Shown here one piece after another: positions 1 to 8,812 of a DNA stretch of 64,000 nt; the first letter of the stretch is position 1, and every line of letters begins with the position of its first letter. The DNA comes from Streptomyces melanogenes (lineage in GTDB: Bacteria > Actinomycetota > Actinomycetes > Streptomycetales > Streptomycetaceae), in NCBI RefSeq assembly GCF_014649795.1, contig NZ_BMTS01000001.1:248001-312000 (forward strand). Reading direction: 5' to 3'. Under the pieces are notes generated by a model. The model was not told the origin of the DNA and did not search any database. It was given only the letters and a program-made list of their open reading frames with translations. The translations under genes were made by a program, and so were the position numbers.

Positions 1-1083
1 ATCACCGCCGGGATGGCGGCCGGCGGTCGGGGCCTCGCCGACGTCCTGCACATCGGCGTCGACTATCTGCCCGGTTACGTCGAGCGCTTCCCGGGCGGTC
101 TCGCCGACCTCGCCCCGCTCGGCGCGACCACCCACAAGGACGCCTTCGCGCCCGGCCTGTGGGGGACCGTCAGCCCGGACGGCAAGCGGGTCAACGCCCT
201 TCCCTGGGAGGCCAACTCGGCGGGCTTCTACTACCGCGCCGACCTCTTCGAGCGCGCCGGAGTCGACGTCGAGGCGCTCCAGACCTGGGACGAGACCATC
301 GAGGCGGGCAAGAAGCTCAAGGCGAAGACCGGCGCGTACCTGCTCGGCATCGACAAGCCCGCCTCGCAGCCCGACGCCGCCAACTTCTTCCAGATGCTGC
401 TCCAGCTCCAGGGCGCCTTCTACTTCGACCTGGAGGGGCGCATCACCCTGGACTCCCCGGCGGCCGTCCGCGCCATGACCCTGATCAAGACCATGAACGA
501 CGCCGGTCTGGTCAGCGACCTCGCCGGCGGCTGGAACGCCCTGATGAGCTCGCTGAAGCGGGGCACGGCGGCCGTCCTGCCCTGGCCCACCTGGTTCGGC
601 GGCGTCATCGAGGAGCAGGTCCCTGCCGAGGCAGGCAAGTGGAAGGTCCGCCTCCCTCCGGCGGTACGCCGTGGCGGCCCCACCGCCGCCACCGTGAACT
701 CCACCCACCTCGCCATCGCGGGCAGTAGTAAACACCGGGCCGCGGCCTGGTCGTTCGTCGAGTTCGCCCTCACCCGCCCCGCCTCCCAGGTGCGGATCTA
801 CCGGGGCAAGGGCATCGCCCCCGCCCTGATGAAGGCGTACGACGACGCCGCCTTCCACCAGCCGTCGGCGTTCTTCAGCGGCCAGCGCAAGGGCGAGACC
901 TTCCTCGCCGCCCTGAAGGCGCCCTCCCCGGCGGTGAACTACACCTCCGACTACGCCCGGGCCCTCAAACTCGTCACCGACGCCCAGTCCAAGGTGCTCC
1001 TCAAGGGCGCCGACCCGGCGAAGGTGCTCCGCGCCGCGGCGGACGACCTGGCCCGCCAGACCGGCCGGAAGGCCGCCCGATGA
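1..1083 (+). CDS. Sugar ABC transporter extracellular substrate-binding protein (5' truncated)
   Basis: The frame is open from base 1, so the signal peptide and first part of the N-lobe lie outside the window; about 360 residues remain. The fragment has the look of a family 1 solute-binding protein: aromatic-rich sugar-site segments (ALPWEANSAGFYYR, PWPTWFGG) and a C-terminal AWSFVEFALTRP helix typical of the class. It should be a secreted lipoprotein that delivers an oligosaccharide to the two permeases encoded next. The stop codon overlaps the following permease start (ATGA), so the genes are translationally coupled. The neighbouring alpha-galactosidase suggests alpha-galactosides such as melibiose or raffinose as ligand; that is inference from context. 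Confidence 0.9.
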   Translation: MTAGMAAGGRGLADVLHIGVDYLPGYVERFPGGLADLAPLGATTHKDAFAPGLWGTVSPDGKRVNALPWEANSAGFYYRADLFERAGVDVEALQTWDETIEAGKKLKAKTGAYLLGIDKPASQPDAANFFQMLLQLQGAFYFDLEGRITLDSPAAVRAMTLIKTMNDAGLVSDLAGGWNALMSSLKRGTAAVLPWPTWFGGVIEEQVPAEAGKWKVRLPPAVRRGGPTAATVNSTHLAIAGSSKHRAAAWSFVEFALTRPASQVRIYRGKGIAPALMKAYDDAAFHQPSAFFSGQRKGETFLAALKAPSPAVNYTSDYARALKLVTDAQSKVLLKGADPAKVLRAAADDLARQTGRKAAR

Positions 1084-1997
1084 CGCTCGCGCCGCCCGCA
1101 CCGGCCCCGGCCAGGACCAAGGCCCCGGCCGCCCGCCCCCGTCGGCGCGGCCGGGCGGCCCCGTACCTCTTCGTCCTGCCCGCGCTGCTGCTCTTCGCCG
1201 CGTTCAAGCTGTACCCCATCGGCTGGTCCTTCGTGATGAGCCTGCACCGCACGGTCGCGGGCGTGGACACCTACGTCGGCGCCGACAACTACACCCGCAT
1301 GCTCGACGACCCGCTGATGTGGACCGCGCTGCGCAACACCGGGGTGATCCTCGCCGTCCAGGTGCCGCTGATGCTGGCGCTCGCCACCGCCCTCGCCGTG
1401 GCCCTCAACTCGACGCTCCTGCGCGGCCGTTCGCTGTTCCGGCTCGGCTTCTTCCTGCCCATGGTCACCGGCCTCGTCGCGTACGGAATCGTCTTCTCCG
1501 TCCTGCTCAACAAGGACTACGGCCTGGTCAACTGGCTCCTCGGACAGCTGGGCATCGATCCGGTGCCCTGGCTGACCGACGGGCTGTGGGCGCGGATCTC
1601 CCTCGGTCTCGCGCTGACCTGGCACTACACCGGCTACAACGCCGTGCTGCTGCTCGCCAGGCTGCAGACGATCCCGCACGAGCTGTACGACGCCGCCTCC
1701 GTCGACGGGGCGGGCGCCTTCGCCGCCTTCCGCCACGTCACGCTGCCGGGCCTGCGTCCCGCGCTGCTGCTCACCACGGTCCTGTCGACGATCGGCACGC
1801 TCCAGCTCTTCGACGAGCCGTACGTCCTCACCGGCGGCGGCCCCGACAACGCCACCCTCACCATCGGCGTGTACCTCTACCGCAACGCCTTCACCTACTT
1901 CGACTTCGGCTACGCCTCCGCCCTCGCCTACGCCCTGACCGTGCTGATCGGCCTCCTCGGCCTGCTCCAGTTCCGCCTCCTGGGAGAGAAGCCGTGA
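1080..1997 (+). CDS. Sugar ABC transporter permease, MalF/UgpA type
   Basis: 305 residues with a basic N-terminus (RPRRRGRAAPYL) followed by about six membrane segments. The EAA loop that docks the ATPase is visible near residues 205-225 (LYDAASVDGAGAFAAFRHVTLPGL), the hallmark of carbohydrate ABC permeases. Its start overlaps the binding-protein stop by 4 bp and its stop overlaps the next permease start by 4 bp (GTGA). It forms the first half of the transmembrane channel. No ATPase gene lies in this cluster; in Streptomyces such importers commonly share the MsiK ATPase encoded elsewhere, which is established knowledge and not seen here. Confidence 0.93.
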   Translation: MTLAPPAPAPARTKAPAARPRRRGRAAPYLFVLPALLLFAAFKLYPIGWSFVMSLHRTVAGVDTYVGADNYTRMLDDPLMWTALRNTGVILAVQVPLMLALATALAVALNSTLLRGRSLFRLGFFLPMVTGLVAYGIVFSVLLNKDYGLVNWLLGQLGIDPVPWLTDGLWARISLGLALTWHYTGYNAVLLLARLQTIPHELYDAASVDGAGAFAAFRHVTLPGLRPALLLTTVLSTIGTLQLFDEPYVLTGGGPDNATLTIGVYLYRNAFTYFDFGYASALAYALTVLIGLLGLLQFRLLGEKP

Positions 1998-2857
1998 CGA
2001 CCTCCGCGACGACCTCGGTGACGACCTCCGTGACGAACAGAAACCCCGGGCGCGGCATCCTGCTCACTTCCGGCCTCGCCCTGGCCCTCGCGGCCGTCGC
2101 GGTGCCCTTCTACTGGCTGGCCGTCGCCGCCACCCACAGCTCGCAGGAGATCTTCGCCAGCCCGCCGCCCCTCCTGCCCGGCGGCCACCTCCTGCGGAAC
2201 CTGCACACCCTCCAGGACTCGGCCCACTTCGGCCGGGTGATCCTCAACTCCCTGGGCATCGCCGTCGTATACACCCTCCTCGCGGGCGCCGTCTGCACCC
2301 TCGCCGGGTACGGCTTCGCCACCTACGACTTCCGCGGCCGCGAGCTCCTGTTCGGGCTGCTGATGCTGGGACTCGTCGTCCCCACCCAGGTCACCCTGGT
2401 GCCGCTGTTCAGGATGATGGCCGACCTCCAGTGGCTCGACACCTATCAGGCGGTCATCGCCCCCAACCTGGCGCTGCCCTTCGGCATCTTCCTGATGCGG
2501 CAGTCGATGGCCGCACTCCCCAAGGAACTGCTCGACTCGGGCCGGATGGACGGCTGCGGCGAACTGCGGCTGTTCTGGCGGGTCGCGCTGCCGCCCATGC
2601 GCCCGGCCCTCGCGGCCCTCGGCATCTTCCTCTTCCTCTACCAGTGGAACGACTTCGTCTGGCCGCTGATCGTGCTGCGCGAAGGCACCTCCTTCACCAT
2701 CCCGGTCGCGCTCGCCTCGCTCCAGGGCCTCGACGAGACCGACTACGGCGCGATCCTGGCGGGCACGTCCATCGCCGCCGTCCCCATGGCGGTGGTGTTC
2801 CTCGTCCTCCAGCGCCACTTCGTATCCGGCCTGCTCGCGGGCGCGGTGAAGGAATGA
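1994..2857 (+). CDS. Sugar ABC transporter permease, MalG/UgpE type
   Basis: 287 residues from a GTG start that overlaps the preceding stop (GTGA). I prefer it to the much longer open frame upstream because that part has no recognisable protein and lies over the first permease. It has six predicted membrane helices and an EAA loop (LLDSGRMDGCGELRLFWRVALPPMRPAL, shown in part: DGCGELRLFWRVALP). It opens with a Thr-rich repetitive N-terminus (TTSATTSVTTSV), probably cytoplasmic and disordered. It pairs with the upstream permease as the second half of the channel, and its stop overlaps the glycosidase start (ATGA). Confidence 0.92.
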   Translation: MTTSATTSVTTSVTNRNPGRGILLTSGLALALAAVAVPFYWLAVAATHSSQEIFASPPPLLPGGHLLRNLHTLQDSAHFGRVILNSLGIAVVYTLLAGAVCTLAGYGFATYDFRGRELLFGLLMLGLVVPTQVTLVPLFRMMADLQWLDTYQAVIAPNLALPFGIFLMRQSMAALPKELLDSGRMDGCGELRLFWRVALPPMRPALAALGIFLFLYQWNDFVWPLIVLREGTSFTIPVALASLQGLDETDYGAILAGTSIAAVPMAVVFLVLQRHFVSGLLAGAVKE

Positions 2858-4623
2858 CCATGAACGCACCCGTGTACGACGCCGTGACCACCGCCCACGA
2901 GGCCCCGGCCCCCTGGGAGCCCCTCCTCGACGAGGTGTCGATCGCCGTCCTCGCCCCGGACGCCGACCCCCACTGGACCCTCACCGAACTCCCGGGCGGG
3001 CTGCGGATGCTGGAGGTCCACACCCGGGGAACCCCGGTCGAGATCCGCCTCTCGGTGCCGCTCGGTGACAGTGCGGGCTACTGGCACCCCCAGGGCGGCT
3101 GGCGGCGCACGCTCGTCGCCGACTGGGAGGGCCGGAGCACGGTCAGCCTGGTCAACGGCCCCGCCGCGGGCTGTCTGTACGAGCACTCCGGCGCCACCCT
3201 CCTCACCTTCGCCGCCGCCGACCCGGTCTCCGAGGCCACGGTCCGCTTCGGTGTCTCGGAGGAGAACGACACCCATGTGGTGCATCTGCGGATGCCCGCC
3301 CGGACCGGCCCGCACCGGCTCCTGCTCGTCCCGCGCGCGCCGTCGGTCGCCTCGGCCCTGCGCCCGCTGCGCGACTGGTTCGCCGCCGCCCATCCGCCGA
3401 TGCCGGTGCCGGACGCGGCCCGGCGGCCCGTCTACTCCACCTGGTACGCCTTCAACCAGAACGTCACCGCCGCAGCGGTGGAGACCCAGGCGCGTCCGGC
3501 CGCCGAGCTGGGGTGCGGCACGCTGATCCTGGACGACGGCTGGCAGCGGTACGGCAACGGCCGGGGTTACGCCGGATGCGGCGACTGGCAGCCCGACCCG
3601 GCCAAGTTCCCCGACCTCGCCGGGCACGTGGCCCGGGTGCGCGCCCTCGGGCTGCGCCATCTGGTCTGGGTGGCGCCGCTACTGCTCGGCCCGGAGGCCG
3701 ACTGCCACGACGACTGGGCCGCCGCCGCGCCCGCCCCGGCCACCGTGCCCGGCGCCCGGGTGCTCGACCCCCGGCTGCCCGAGGTGCGCCGTCATGTGAT
3801 CGACCTGTGCGTCCGACTCGTACGCGACCACGGCCTCGACGGCCTCAAGCTCGACTTCCTCGACGAGGCCGCGGTGTACGCGGGCGACGGCGCCGGGGAC
3901 GTGGGCCCGGCGATGACCGAGCTGCTCAGCGGCCTGCGCCGGGAGCTGGAGGCGGTCCGCCCCGAGGTGCTGCTGGAACTGCGCCAGCCGTACGCCGGGC
4001 CCGGCATGACCCCGTACGGCAACATGCTGCGCTCCTTCGACTGCCCGGCCGACGCCACCGCCAACCGGGTGCGCACCCTGGACACTTCGCTGCTCGCGGT
4101 CGGTACGGCCGTCCACTCCGACATGGTGATGTGGTCGCGCGACGCGAGCGCCGAGGCGGTGGCCCGGCAGCTGATCGGCGCCCTGCACTCCGTACCCCAG
4201 ATCTCGGTACGCCTCGACGAGGTCCCGCGCGAGCACCTGGATGTGGTGCGGTTCTGGCTCGGGCGCTGGCAGAGGCACCGCGAGCTGCTGCTCGACGGCC
4301 GGGTCGAGCCGGGGCGGCCGGACGAGCTCTACCCGTTGGTGGCGGCGGCCCGGGGCGACGAGTGTCTGCAGAGCGTGCACGGCGACCGGGTCGCGGTCCT
4401 CGACTTCGCCGCGTACCGCCGCTTCCACCTGGTCAACGGCTCCGACCGGGACCGGCTGACGGTGGAGGTCACCGGGGGCGGCGGCCCGGTGCGGGCACGG
4501 GTCCACGGGCCCGACGGCCGTATGATGGATGATCCTCTGACGCTCCTGCCGGAGGGGCTCCGCCTGCTGGCCGTCCCGCGCGGCGGTCTGGTGTCGCTCA
4601 CACACACGGAAGGACCGCGATGA
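2854..4623 (+). CDS. Alpha-galactosidase, glycoside hydrolase family 36/27-like
   Basis: 589 residues with no signal peptide, so probably cytoplasmic and acting on imported sugar. The (beta/alpha)8 domain contains DDGWQ near residue 228, a classic family motif, and KLDFLDE with the likely nucleophile Asp334. The likely acid/base lies in SFDCPAD (Asp396 or Asp400). An N-terminal beta-sandwich-like region (residues 1-190) and a C-terminal beta domain fit GH36 architecture. It hydrolyses terminal alpha-galactosyl bonds. The ATG start overlaps the permease stop, tying enzyme synthesis to uptake. Exact substrate (melibiose, raffinose or galacto-oligosaccharides) cannot be read from sequence alone. 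Confidence 0.88.
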   Translation: MTMNAPVYDAVTTAHEAPAPWEPLLDEVSIAVLAPDADPHWTLTELPGGLRMLEVHTRGTPVEIRLSVPLGDSAGYWHPQGGWRRTLVADWEGRSTVSLVNGPAAGCLYEHSGATLLTFAAADPVSEATVRFGVSEENDTHVVHLRMPARTGPHRLLLVPRAPSVASALRPLRDWFAAAHPPMPVPDAARRPVYSTWYAFNQNVTAAAVETQARPAAELGCGTLILDDGWQRYGNGRGYAGCGDWQPDPAKFPDLAGHVARVRALGLRHLVWVAPLLLGPEADCHDDWAAAAPAPATVPGARVLDPRLPEVRRHVIDLCVRLVRDHGLDGLKLDFLDEAAVYAGDGAGDVGPAMTELLSGLRRELEAVRPEVLLELRQPYAGPGMTPYGNMLRSFDCPADATANRVRTLDTSLLAVGTAVHSDMVMWSRDASAEAVARQLIGALHSVPQISVRLDEVPREHLDVVRFWLGRWQRHRELLLDGRVEPGRPDELYPLVAAARGDECLQSVHGDRVAVLDFAAYRRFHLVNGSDRDRLTVEVTGGGGPVRARVHGPDGRMMDDPLTLLPEGLRLLAVPRGGLVSLTHTEGPR

Positions 4624-5615
4624 AGGTCGGTATCACCGACGTCGCAGCCCATGCACAGGTCAGCGAGGCGACCGTCAGCCGGGTGATCAACCGGCGTCAG
4701 GGCGTGTCGCGCAAGACCAGGGAGACGGTCGAGCAGGCCATGGCGGAGCTCGGCTACGAGCGCCCCACCCAGGGGCAACTCGTGGCGGTGGTCACGGAGT
4801 TCGTCTCCAACCCGTTCTTCGCCGACGTCGCCGAACGGATCGAGTCGGCCCTCGCCCCGCACGGCCTCAAGACCATCCTGTGCCCCGTCTTCCCCGGCGG
4901 CGTGCAGGAGCTGGACTTCCTCTCCGCGCTGGTGGACAAGGGCGTCGCGGCGGTCGTCTTCCTGTCGGCGTCCAACACCGTCGAGGGCGCCGACACGGAG
5001 AGCTACGAGCTGCTGCGCCAGCGCCGCGTCCCGTACGTGGGCATCAACGGCGAGTTCGCCGACGGCGTGCCGGTGCCGGTCTTCTCCACCGACGACGCGC
5101 TCGCGGCCGAACTGGCCGTGGACCACCTCCACCGCCTCGGCCACCGCCGCATTGGCATGGCCTCGGGCCCCTCCGGCAACCGGCCCGCCGACCGCCGGGT
5201 GCGGGGCTTCGTCGACGCGATGACCCGCCGGGGCGCGGACGACGCCGAGCGGTGGGTGGTGCGGCAGTCCTACACCGTGGAGGGCGGCCAGGCGGCCGCC
5301 GCGTCCCTGGTCGCGCAGGGCGCCACCGCGATCGTCGCGGCCAGCGACTACATGGCCCTCGGCGCCGTCCGGGGCCTGCGCCGGCAGGGCCTGTCGGTCC
5401 CGGACGACGTCTCGGTGGTGGGGTACGACGGCTCGTCGGTCACCGAGTTCACCGACCCGGCCCTCACCACGGTCCGCCAGCCCGCGGACCGCCTGGCCCT
5501 GGAGGTGGGCCGCAGCGTGCTGTCCCTGGTGAGCAACCGCGAGGTCCCCACGGGCGAGCTGCTCTTCGACCCGGAGCTGGTCATCCGCGCCTCGACGGGG
5601 CCCGCACCTCGGTGA
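4620..5615 (+). CDS. LacI-family transcriptional regulator
   Basis: 331 residues. The N-terminal helix-turn-helix (ITDVAAHAQVSEATVSRVIN, residues 4-23) is nearly canonical for LacI/GalR, followed by hinge and a periplasmic-binding-protein-like effector domain ending in VSVVGYDGSSVTEFTDPALTTVRQP, the usual C-terminal signature. The start overlaps the glycosidase stop (ATGA), making it the last gene of the importer operon. It is likely a local repressor released by a galactoside or galactose. Its operator should lie upstream of the operon, outside this window. Confidence 0.93.
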   Translation: MKVGITDVAAHAQVSEATVSRVINRRQGVSRKTRETVEQAMAELGYERPTQGQLVAVVTEFVSNPFFADVAERIESALAPHGLKTILCPVFPGGVQELDFLSALVDKGVAAVVFLSASNTVEGADTESYELLRQRRVPYVGINGEFADGVPVPVFSTDDALAAELAVDHLHRLGHRRIGMASGPSGNRPADRRVRGFVDAMTRRGADDAERWVVRQSYTVEGGQAAAASLVAQGATAIVAASDYMALGAVRGLRRQGLSVPDDVSVVGYDGSSVTEFTDPALTTVRQPADRLALEVGRSVLSLVSNREVPTGELLFDPELVIRASTGPAPR

Positions 5616-5692
5616 CGAGGCGGGGAACGCCGTCGAATAGGGTGCACAAGTAGACCTGGTACCGCTTCCGTATGCAGGTAGACGGAGGATAC

Positions 5693-5709
5693 TGGTCGGG
5701 CCCCGACCA
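5693..5709. repeat. 17-bp palindrome upstream of an unknown gene
   Basis: TGGTCGGG and CCCGACCA flank a single C, giving perfect 8-bp arms. It lies 17 bp before the ATG at 5726 and could be an operator or an RNA hairpin close to the ribosome binding region. No partner regulator is obvious. Confidence 0.4.
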
Positions 5710-5725
5710 CCTACAGAACGACTCC

Positions 5726-6877
5726 ATGGCCAAGAAGAGCACCTCCTCGACCACCGTCCCCGGCACCGCGTGGCTGGGGCGCGCGCGCCACCTCGGGCCC
5801 GAGCCCGAGCAGGACGTCCGGCGCAACCTGATCGCCCTCAAGGCGGCCGGGGTGCTCGACGACTTCCTGGACCTCGACCCCGTCGAGGCGGCGCGCTCCA
5901 CCGTGCTGCACCCGCGCGACGAGACCGCCGACCCCGGCCCCTCGGCCCGCCGCGTCTTCGAGGCCCGCTGGCGCGTGGCCGAGGACGTCACGGTGCGGGC
6001 CCAGCTGACCACGTACGACCCCGAGTCCCGCCGCAAGGACGGCGACGGCGTCACCTGGGTGCTCGCCGCCGAGGCGGAACGCGCGTGGGAGGCGCACTGG
6101 CCCTCGCCCGCCACCATGTTCTGGCCCGACAGCGACCGGATCGCCTGGGACCACGACACCGTGCCGGGGGTGCGGCTGCGCACGACCAACCAGCTGCCGA
6201 AGGACGACGACGAGCTGCGCCACCGGCTGCGGGACTGCACCCGGCAGAGCTGGTTCATCCACGTCGTGGTGCACGAGGCGATGACGCCGGACGCGGCGGG
6301 GCAGCGGCCGGTCTCGGCGTTCCTGCCGCCGAGCCTGCGTCACCTGGTGGTCGAGCACCGCAGCACACCGGAGCAGGCGCAGATCGCCGACTTCGCGATG
6401 AAGCGGGAGCTGGGTGTGCGGCTGCCGCGCGGCGGCGCCGTCGTCCTGCCCGCGGACCCGCAGGGCCCGGACTACGACGCGGACCGCTTCACCGTGCGCA
6501 GCGTCTTCCTGGACGGCTCGGAGCCCACCGAACTCCTCGACAGGATCAAGGAGTTCGCCGCCCTGCCCAGGCCCCTGCCCGTCGACGCCGAGCGGGTCCT
6601 GACCCGGCTGCGCCAGGGCTGGCACCTGCTTACCCCGGACGAGGAGCTGGTCCATGCCCAGGGCATGGTCACCAAGTACGCCGAGGCGTTGGACGCCATG
6701 ACGAAGTCCCGTGACCTGTACCGGGAGGCCGCCGAGGCGGCCCAGGCCGCGCTGGCCGAGGCGACCGGCGGCGACGGCGTGCCCCGCCTGCCCGCTCCCA
6801 GGCCCGCCAAGGCGGACGGCAAGCCGCTGGGCGCCCTCACGAAGGCGTTCGGCCGCTTCCGGGACCCGAACAAGTAG
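5726..6877 (+). CDS. Conserved hypothetical protein
   Basis: 383 residues from the ATG at 5726 (MAKKSTSS). An in-frame ATG at 5672 would add 18 residues and run through a palindrome; neither start has a strong ribosome site, so the N-terminus is uncertain. No signal peptide or membrane helix is visible. The body is rich in charged residues and Trp (FEARWRV, SWFIHVVVHEAM), and the last 90 residues contain an Ala-rich helix followed by a Pro/Ala linker and a basic tail (LTKAFGRFRDPNK). I do not recognise a family. It sits alone between the LacI operon and a convergent minus-strand operon. Confidence 0.8.
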   Translation: MAKKSTSSTTVPGTAWLGRARHLGPEPEQDVRRNLIALKAAGVLDDFLDLDPVEAARSTVLHPRDETADPGPSARRVFEARWRVAEDVTVRAQLTTYDPESRRKDGDGVTWVLAAEAERAWEAHWPSPATMFWPDSDRIAWDHDTVPGVRLRTTNQLPKDDDELRHRLRDCTRQSWFIHVVVHEAMTPDAAGQRPVSAFLPPSLRHLVVEHRSTPEQAQIADFAMKRELGVRLPRGGAVVLPADPQGPDYDADRFTVRSVFLDGSEPTELLDRIKEFAALPRPLPVDAERVLTRLRQGWHLLTPDEELVHAQGMVTKYAEALDAMTKSRDLYREAAEAAQAALAEATGGDGVPRLPAPRPAKADGKPLGALTKAFGRFRDPNK

Positions 6878-6935
6878 GCCGCGCCGCCCGGCCCGCCGGG
6901 TCTACCGGTGTGCCAGGCCGCGCCGCCCGGCCCGC
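6876..6935. repeat. 21-bp direct repeat across a convergent gene junction
   Basis: The same 21 bases occur at 6876-6896 and 6915-6935, a 39-bp period. The first copy starts on the last base of the upstream gene's stop codon; the second encodes part of the C-terminus of the minus-strand SRPBCC gene. It looks like a small local duplication and not a terminator, since the copies are direct. Confidence 0.6.
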
Positions 6936-7337
6936 ATCGCCACGGCGTGGTTGAGGTGGAAGAACGGGCGCGCCAGCGGCATCCAGCGCCGCAGTGCCGC
7001 CTTGCGGATGGTGACGTGCTGGGCGAAGTGGGCCGCAGACCCGTGGTGTTCGTCGGGGGCCACGGCCCAGCGCACGCTGCCTGCGAGGCCGCCGTCGAGC
7101 GCCGCCTCCAGCACGCGCGGCGGGATCCTCCACGACCGGCGTCATACGGACGGTGAGCTCGTACGGCAGGAGGGCACGGATGACGACCTCGCACTCCCGC
7201 TCCCCGGTTTCCCGTACGGAGCGGAAGCTCGGCCACCACTGCGGGTAGGCCGTGAGGTCGGCGAGCGTGGCGTACACGGCGTCGGGTGCGAGCGGTGTGC
7301 GCCAGGTGTCGGTGAAGCGGATGGCGTGGCGGTTCAC
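6902..7337 (-). pseudogene. SRPBCC/polyketide-cyclase-like protein, frameshifted
   Basis: Read from the GTG at 7337, which overlaps the permease stop (GTGA). The first part is a normal START-like N-terminus (FTDTWRTPLAPDAVYATLADLTAYPQWWP begins it, with PQWWPSF the family signature) through YELTVRMTPVVEDPA. The natural continuation (VLEAALDGGLAGSVRW to the C-terminal GRRGLAHR) is in another frame ending at 6902. The switch lies in a GCGCG tract near 7112-7122 and is explained by two missing bases or one extra. The intact protein would be about 145 residues. It is either a genuine inactivating mutation or a sequencing error in a GC repeat. The family binds hydrophobic ligands. Confidence 0.75.
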
Positions 7338-8131
7338 ACGGGGCTCGCTGTCGGCGGTGGGGTAGGAACCCGGAGGTGGTTGCGGGTCCGTACGAAGAAC
7401 GCCGCCGTGCCGAGGGCCCACATCAGCAGGAACCAGGCGGGACCGAGTAGCAGATGCCCGAGCGAGGCGTCCGTGGACGTGAAACCGGCGGCGACGCCGA
7501 TCTGGGTGGGGCCGTAGCCGGGCAGGAACTGGAGCCCCTGCTTATCGGCTTCCGTGTTGCTCATCGGGTTCTGGAGCATCGTGTCCAGCAGGCTCGTCAT
7601 GATGATGACGAAGAGCCCCGCCAGGTCGCTGCGCAGGAACGCGCCGAGCAGGATGCCGATGCCGCCGTAGCTCACGGCGGCGGTGAACAGGCCGAGGGCG
7701 AGCAGGACGGGCCGGACCGGGTCCCAGTACCAGCACACGATCAGCGTGGCGTACCCCGCGACCAGGGCGGAGGCGACCGTCATGGCGATGACCTTGCCCA
7801 CCAGCAGACAGCTGCGGGGGTATCCGGCGAGCGCGAGCCTGCTGTCGAAGGCGAGGGCCTTGAAGGTCGTCATGAACATCATGAACCCGACGATCAGCGT
7901 CACCGTGTTGACGGCGCCGGACACCATCGTCAGGTGGTTGCCGTCGACGGTGACGGTACGACCGGTCGCGCGCAGCAGGAACCGCGCGGGCGCGGGCGTC
8001 ACGAACCAGTGCTCCATCGTCAGCCAGAGCGGGATGTAGACGACGACCAGGACGATGGCGAGCCGGTTGCGGGCGTGTTCGAGGAGCGCGAAGCCCGCGC
8101 CGGTGCGGAACACCTCCCACGCCCGCCTCAA
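7334..8131 (-). CDS. ABC-2 type transporter permease
   Basis: 265 residues, starting at a TTG that overlaps the ATPase stop (TTGA). Six hydrophobic stretches are visible, for example LAIVLVVVYIPLWL, TVTLIVGFMMFMTTF and LLGPAWFLLMWALGTAAFF. The layout (two N-terminal helices separated by a loop, then four) matches ABC-2 exporters. With the neighbouring ATPase it should form a complete exporter dimer. It belongs to the operon that begins with a prenyl diphosphate synthase, which hints at a lipid-like or isoprenoid cargo; the cargo itself is not deducible from sequence. Confidence 0.88.
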   Translation of the reverse strand: MRRAWEVFRTGAGFALLEHARNRLAIVLVVVYIPLWLTMEHWFVTPAPARFLLRATGRTVTVDGNHLTMVSGAVNTVTLIVGFMMFMTTFKALAFDSRLALAGYPRSCLLVGKVIAMTVASALVAGYATLIVCWYWDPVRPVLLALGLFTAAVSYGGIGILLGAFLRSDLAGLFVIIMTSLLDTMLQNPMSNTEADKQGLQFLPGYGPTQIGVAAGFTSTDASLGHLLLGPAWFLLMWALGTAAFFVRTRNHLRVPTPPPTASPV

Positions 8132-8781
8132 CGCGACGCTCCTTGCGGGACGCCGGTGCGCTCCTGGGCGCTCCAGGGCGCGGCCACTCCGTCCTTCAGT
8201 CGGTGGACGACGTCCAGCCGCCCGGCGTCCCAGGCCAGGTGCGACACGACGAGCACACAGCGGCCCCGGTCGCGCAGCCGCGCGGCGACGTCCCAGAACC
8301 GCAGATACGTCTCCCAGTCGAAGCCCTGGTACGGCTCGTCCAACAGCAGCACATCGGGGTCGTGCATGAGCGCGAGCGTCAGGTTCAGCTTCTGCCGGGT
8401 GCCCCCGCTGAGCACCTCGACCCGGGTGTGCCGGTACTCGGCGAACCGCAGCTCGTCGAGGAGTTCGTCGGCGCGCCGGGTCCCGTCCAGACGGTAGGCC
8501 GTGCGGAACCAGCGCAGATGCTGGTCGACGGTCAGCGCGTCGTTGAGCACGGTCGCCTGCGGGCAGTACCCGAGCGTGCCGCGCCGCTCCACCTCGCCCG
8601 AGTCGGCGGCGAGCTGCCCGCTGAGGACGCGCAGCAGTGTGCTCTTGCCCGAGCCGTTCTCTCCGACGATGCCCACCAGCGTGCCCGGCTCGACGGCGAA
8701 CGAGACGCCTCTGAGCACCCGGCGGGACCGATAGGCCTTGTGCAGATCGAGCACGCGCAGGGCGCAGGGTCCGAGCGTCAT
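8128..8781 (-). CDS. ABC transporter ATP-binding protein
   Basis: 217 residues from the ATG at 8781; longer readings would enter the prenyl synthase gene. All nucleotide-binding elements are present: Walker A GENGSGKST (residues 40-48), Q-loop YCPQ, signature LSGGTRQK, Walker B VLLLDEP and the switch His in VVSH. It is of the short ABC-2 exporter class. It lies 31 bp downstream of the polyprenyl synthase gene and its stop overlaps the permease start, so all are probably one transcript. Confidence 0.93.
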   Translation of the reverse strand: MTLGPCALRVLDLHKAYRSRRVLRGVSFAVEPGTLVGIVGENGSGKSTLLRVLSGQLAADSGEVERRGTLGYCPQATVLNDALTVDQHLRWFRTAYRLDGTRRADELLDELRFAEYRHTRVEVLSGGTRQKLNLTLALMHDPDVLLLDEPYQGFDWETYLRFWDVAARLRDRGRCVLVVSHLAWDAGRLDVVHRLKDGVAAPWSAQERTGVPQGASR

Positions 8782-8812
8782 AGGAGCCCCCTTCCGGCGT
8801 TTCTTTCTCGTC

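Noticed and set aside
5655..5675. Possible LacI operator (GGTACC followed by GCTTCC)
   Set aside because: The symmetry is poor and the site lies after the regulator gene, not before the operon.
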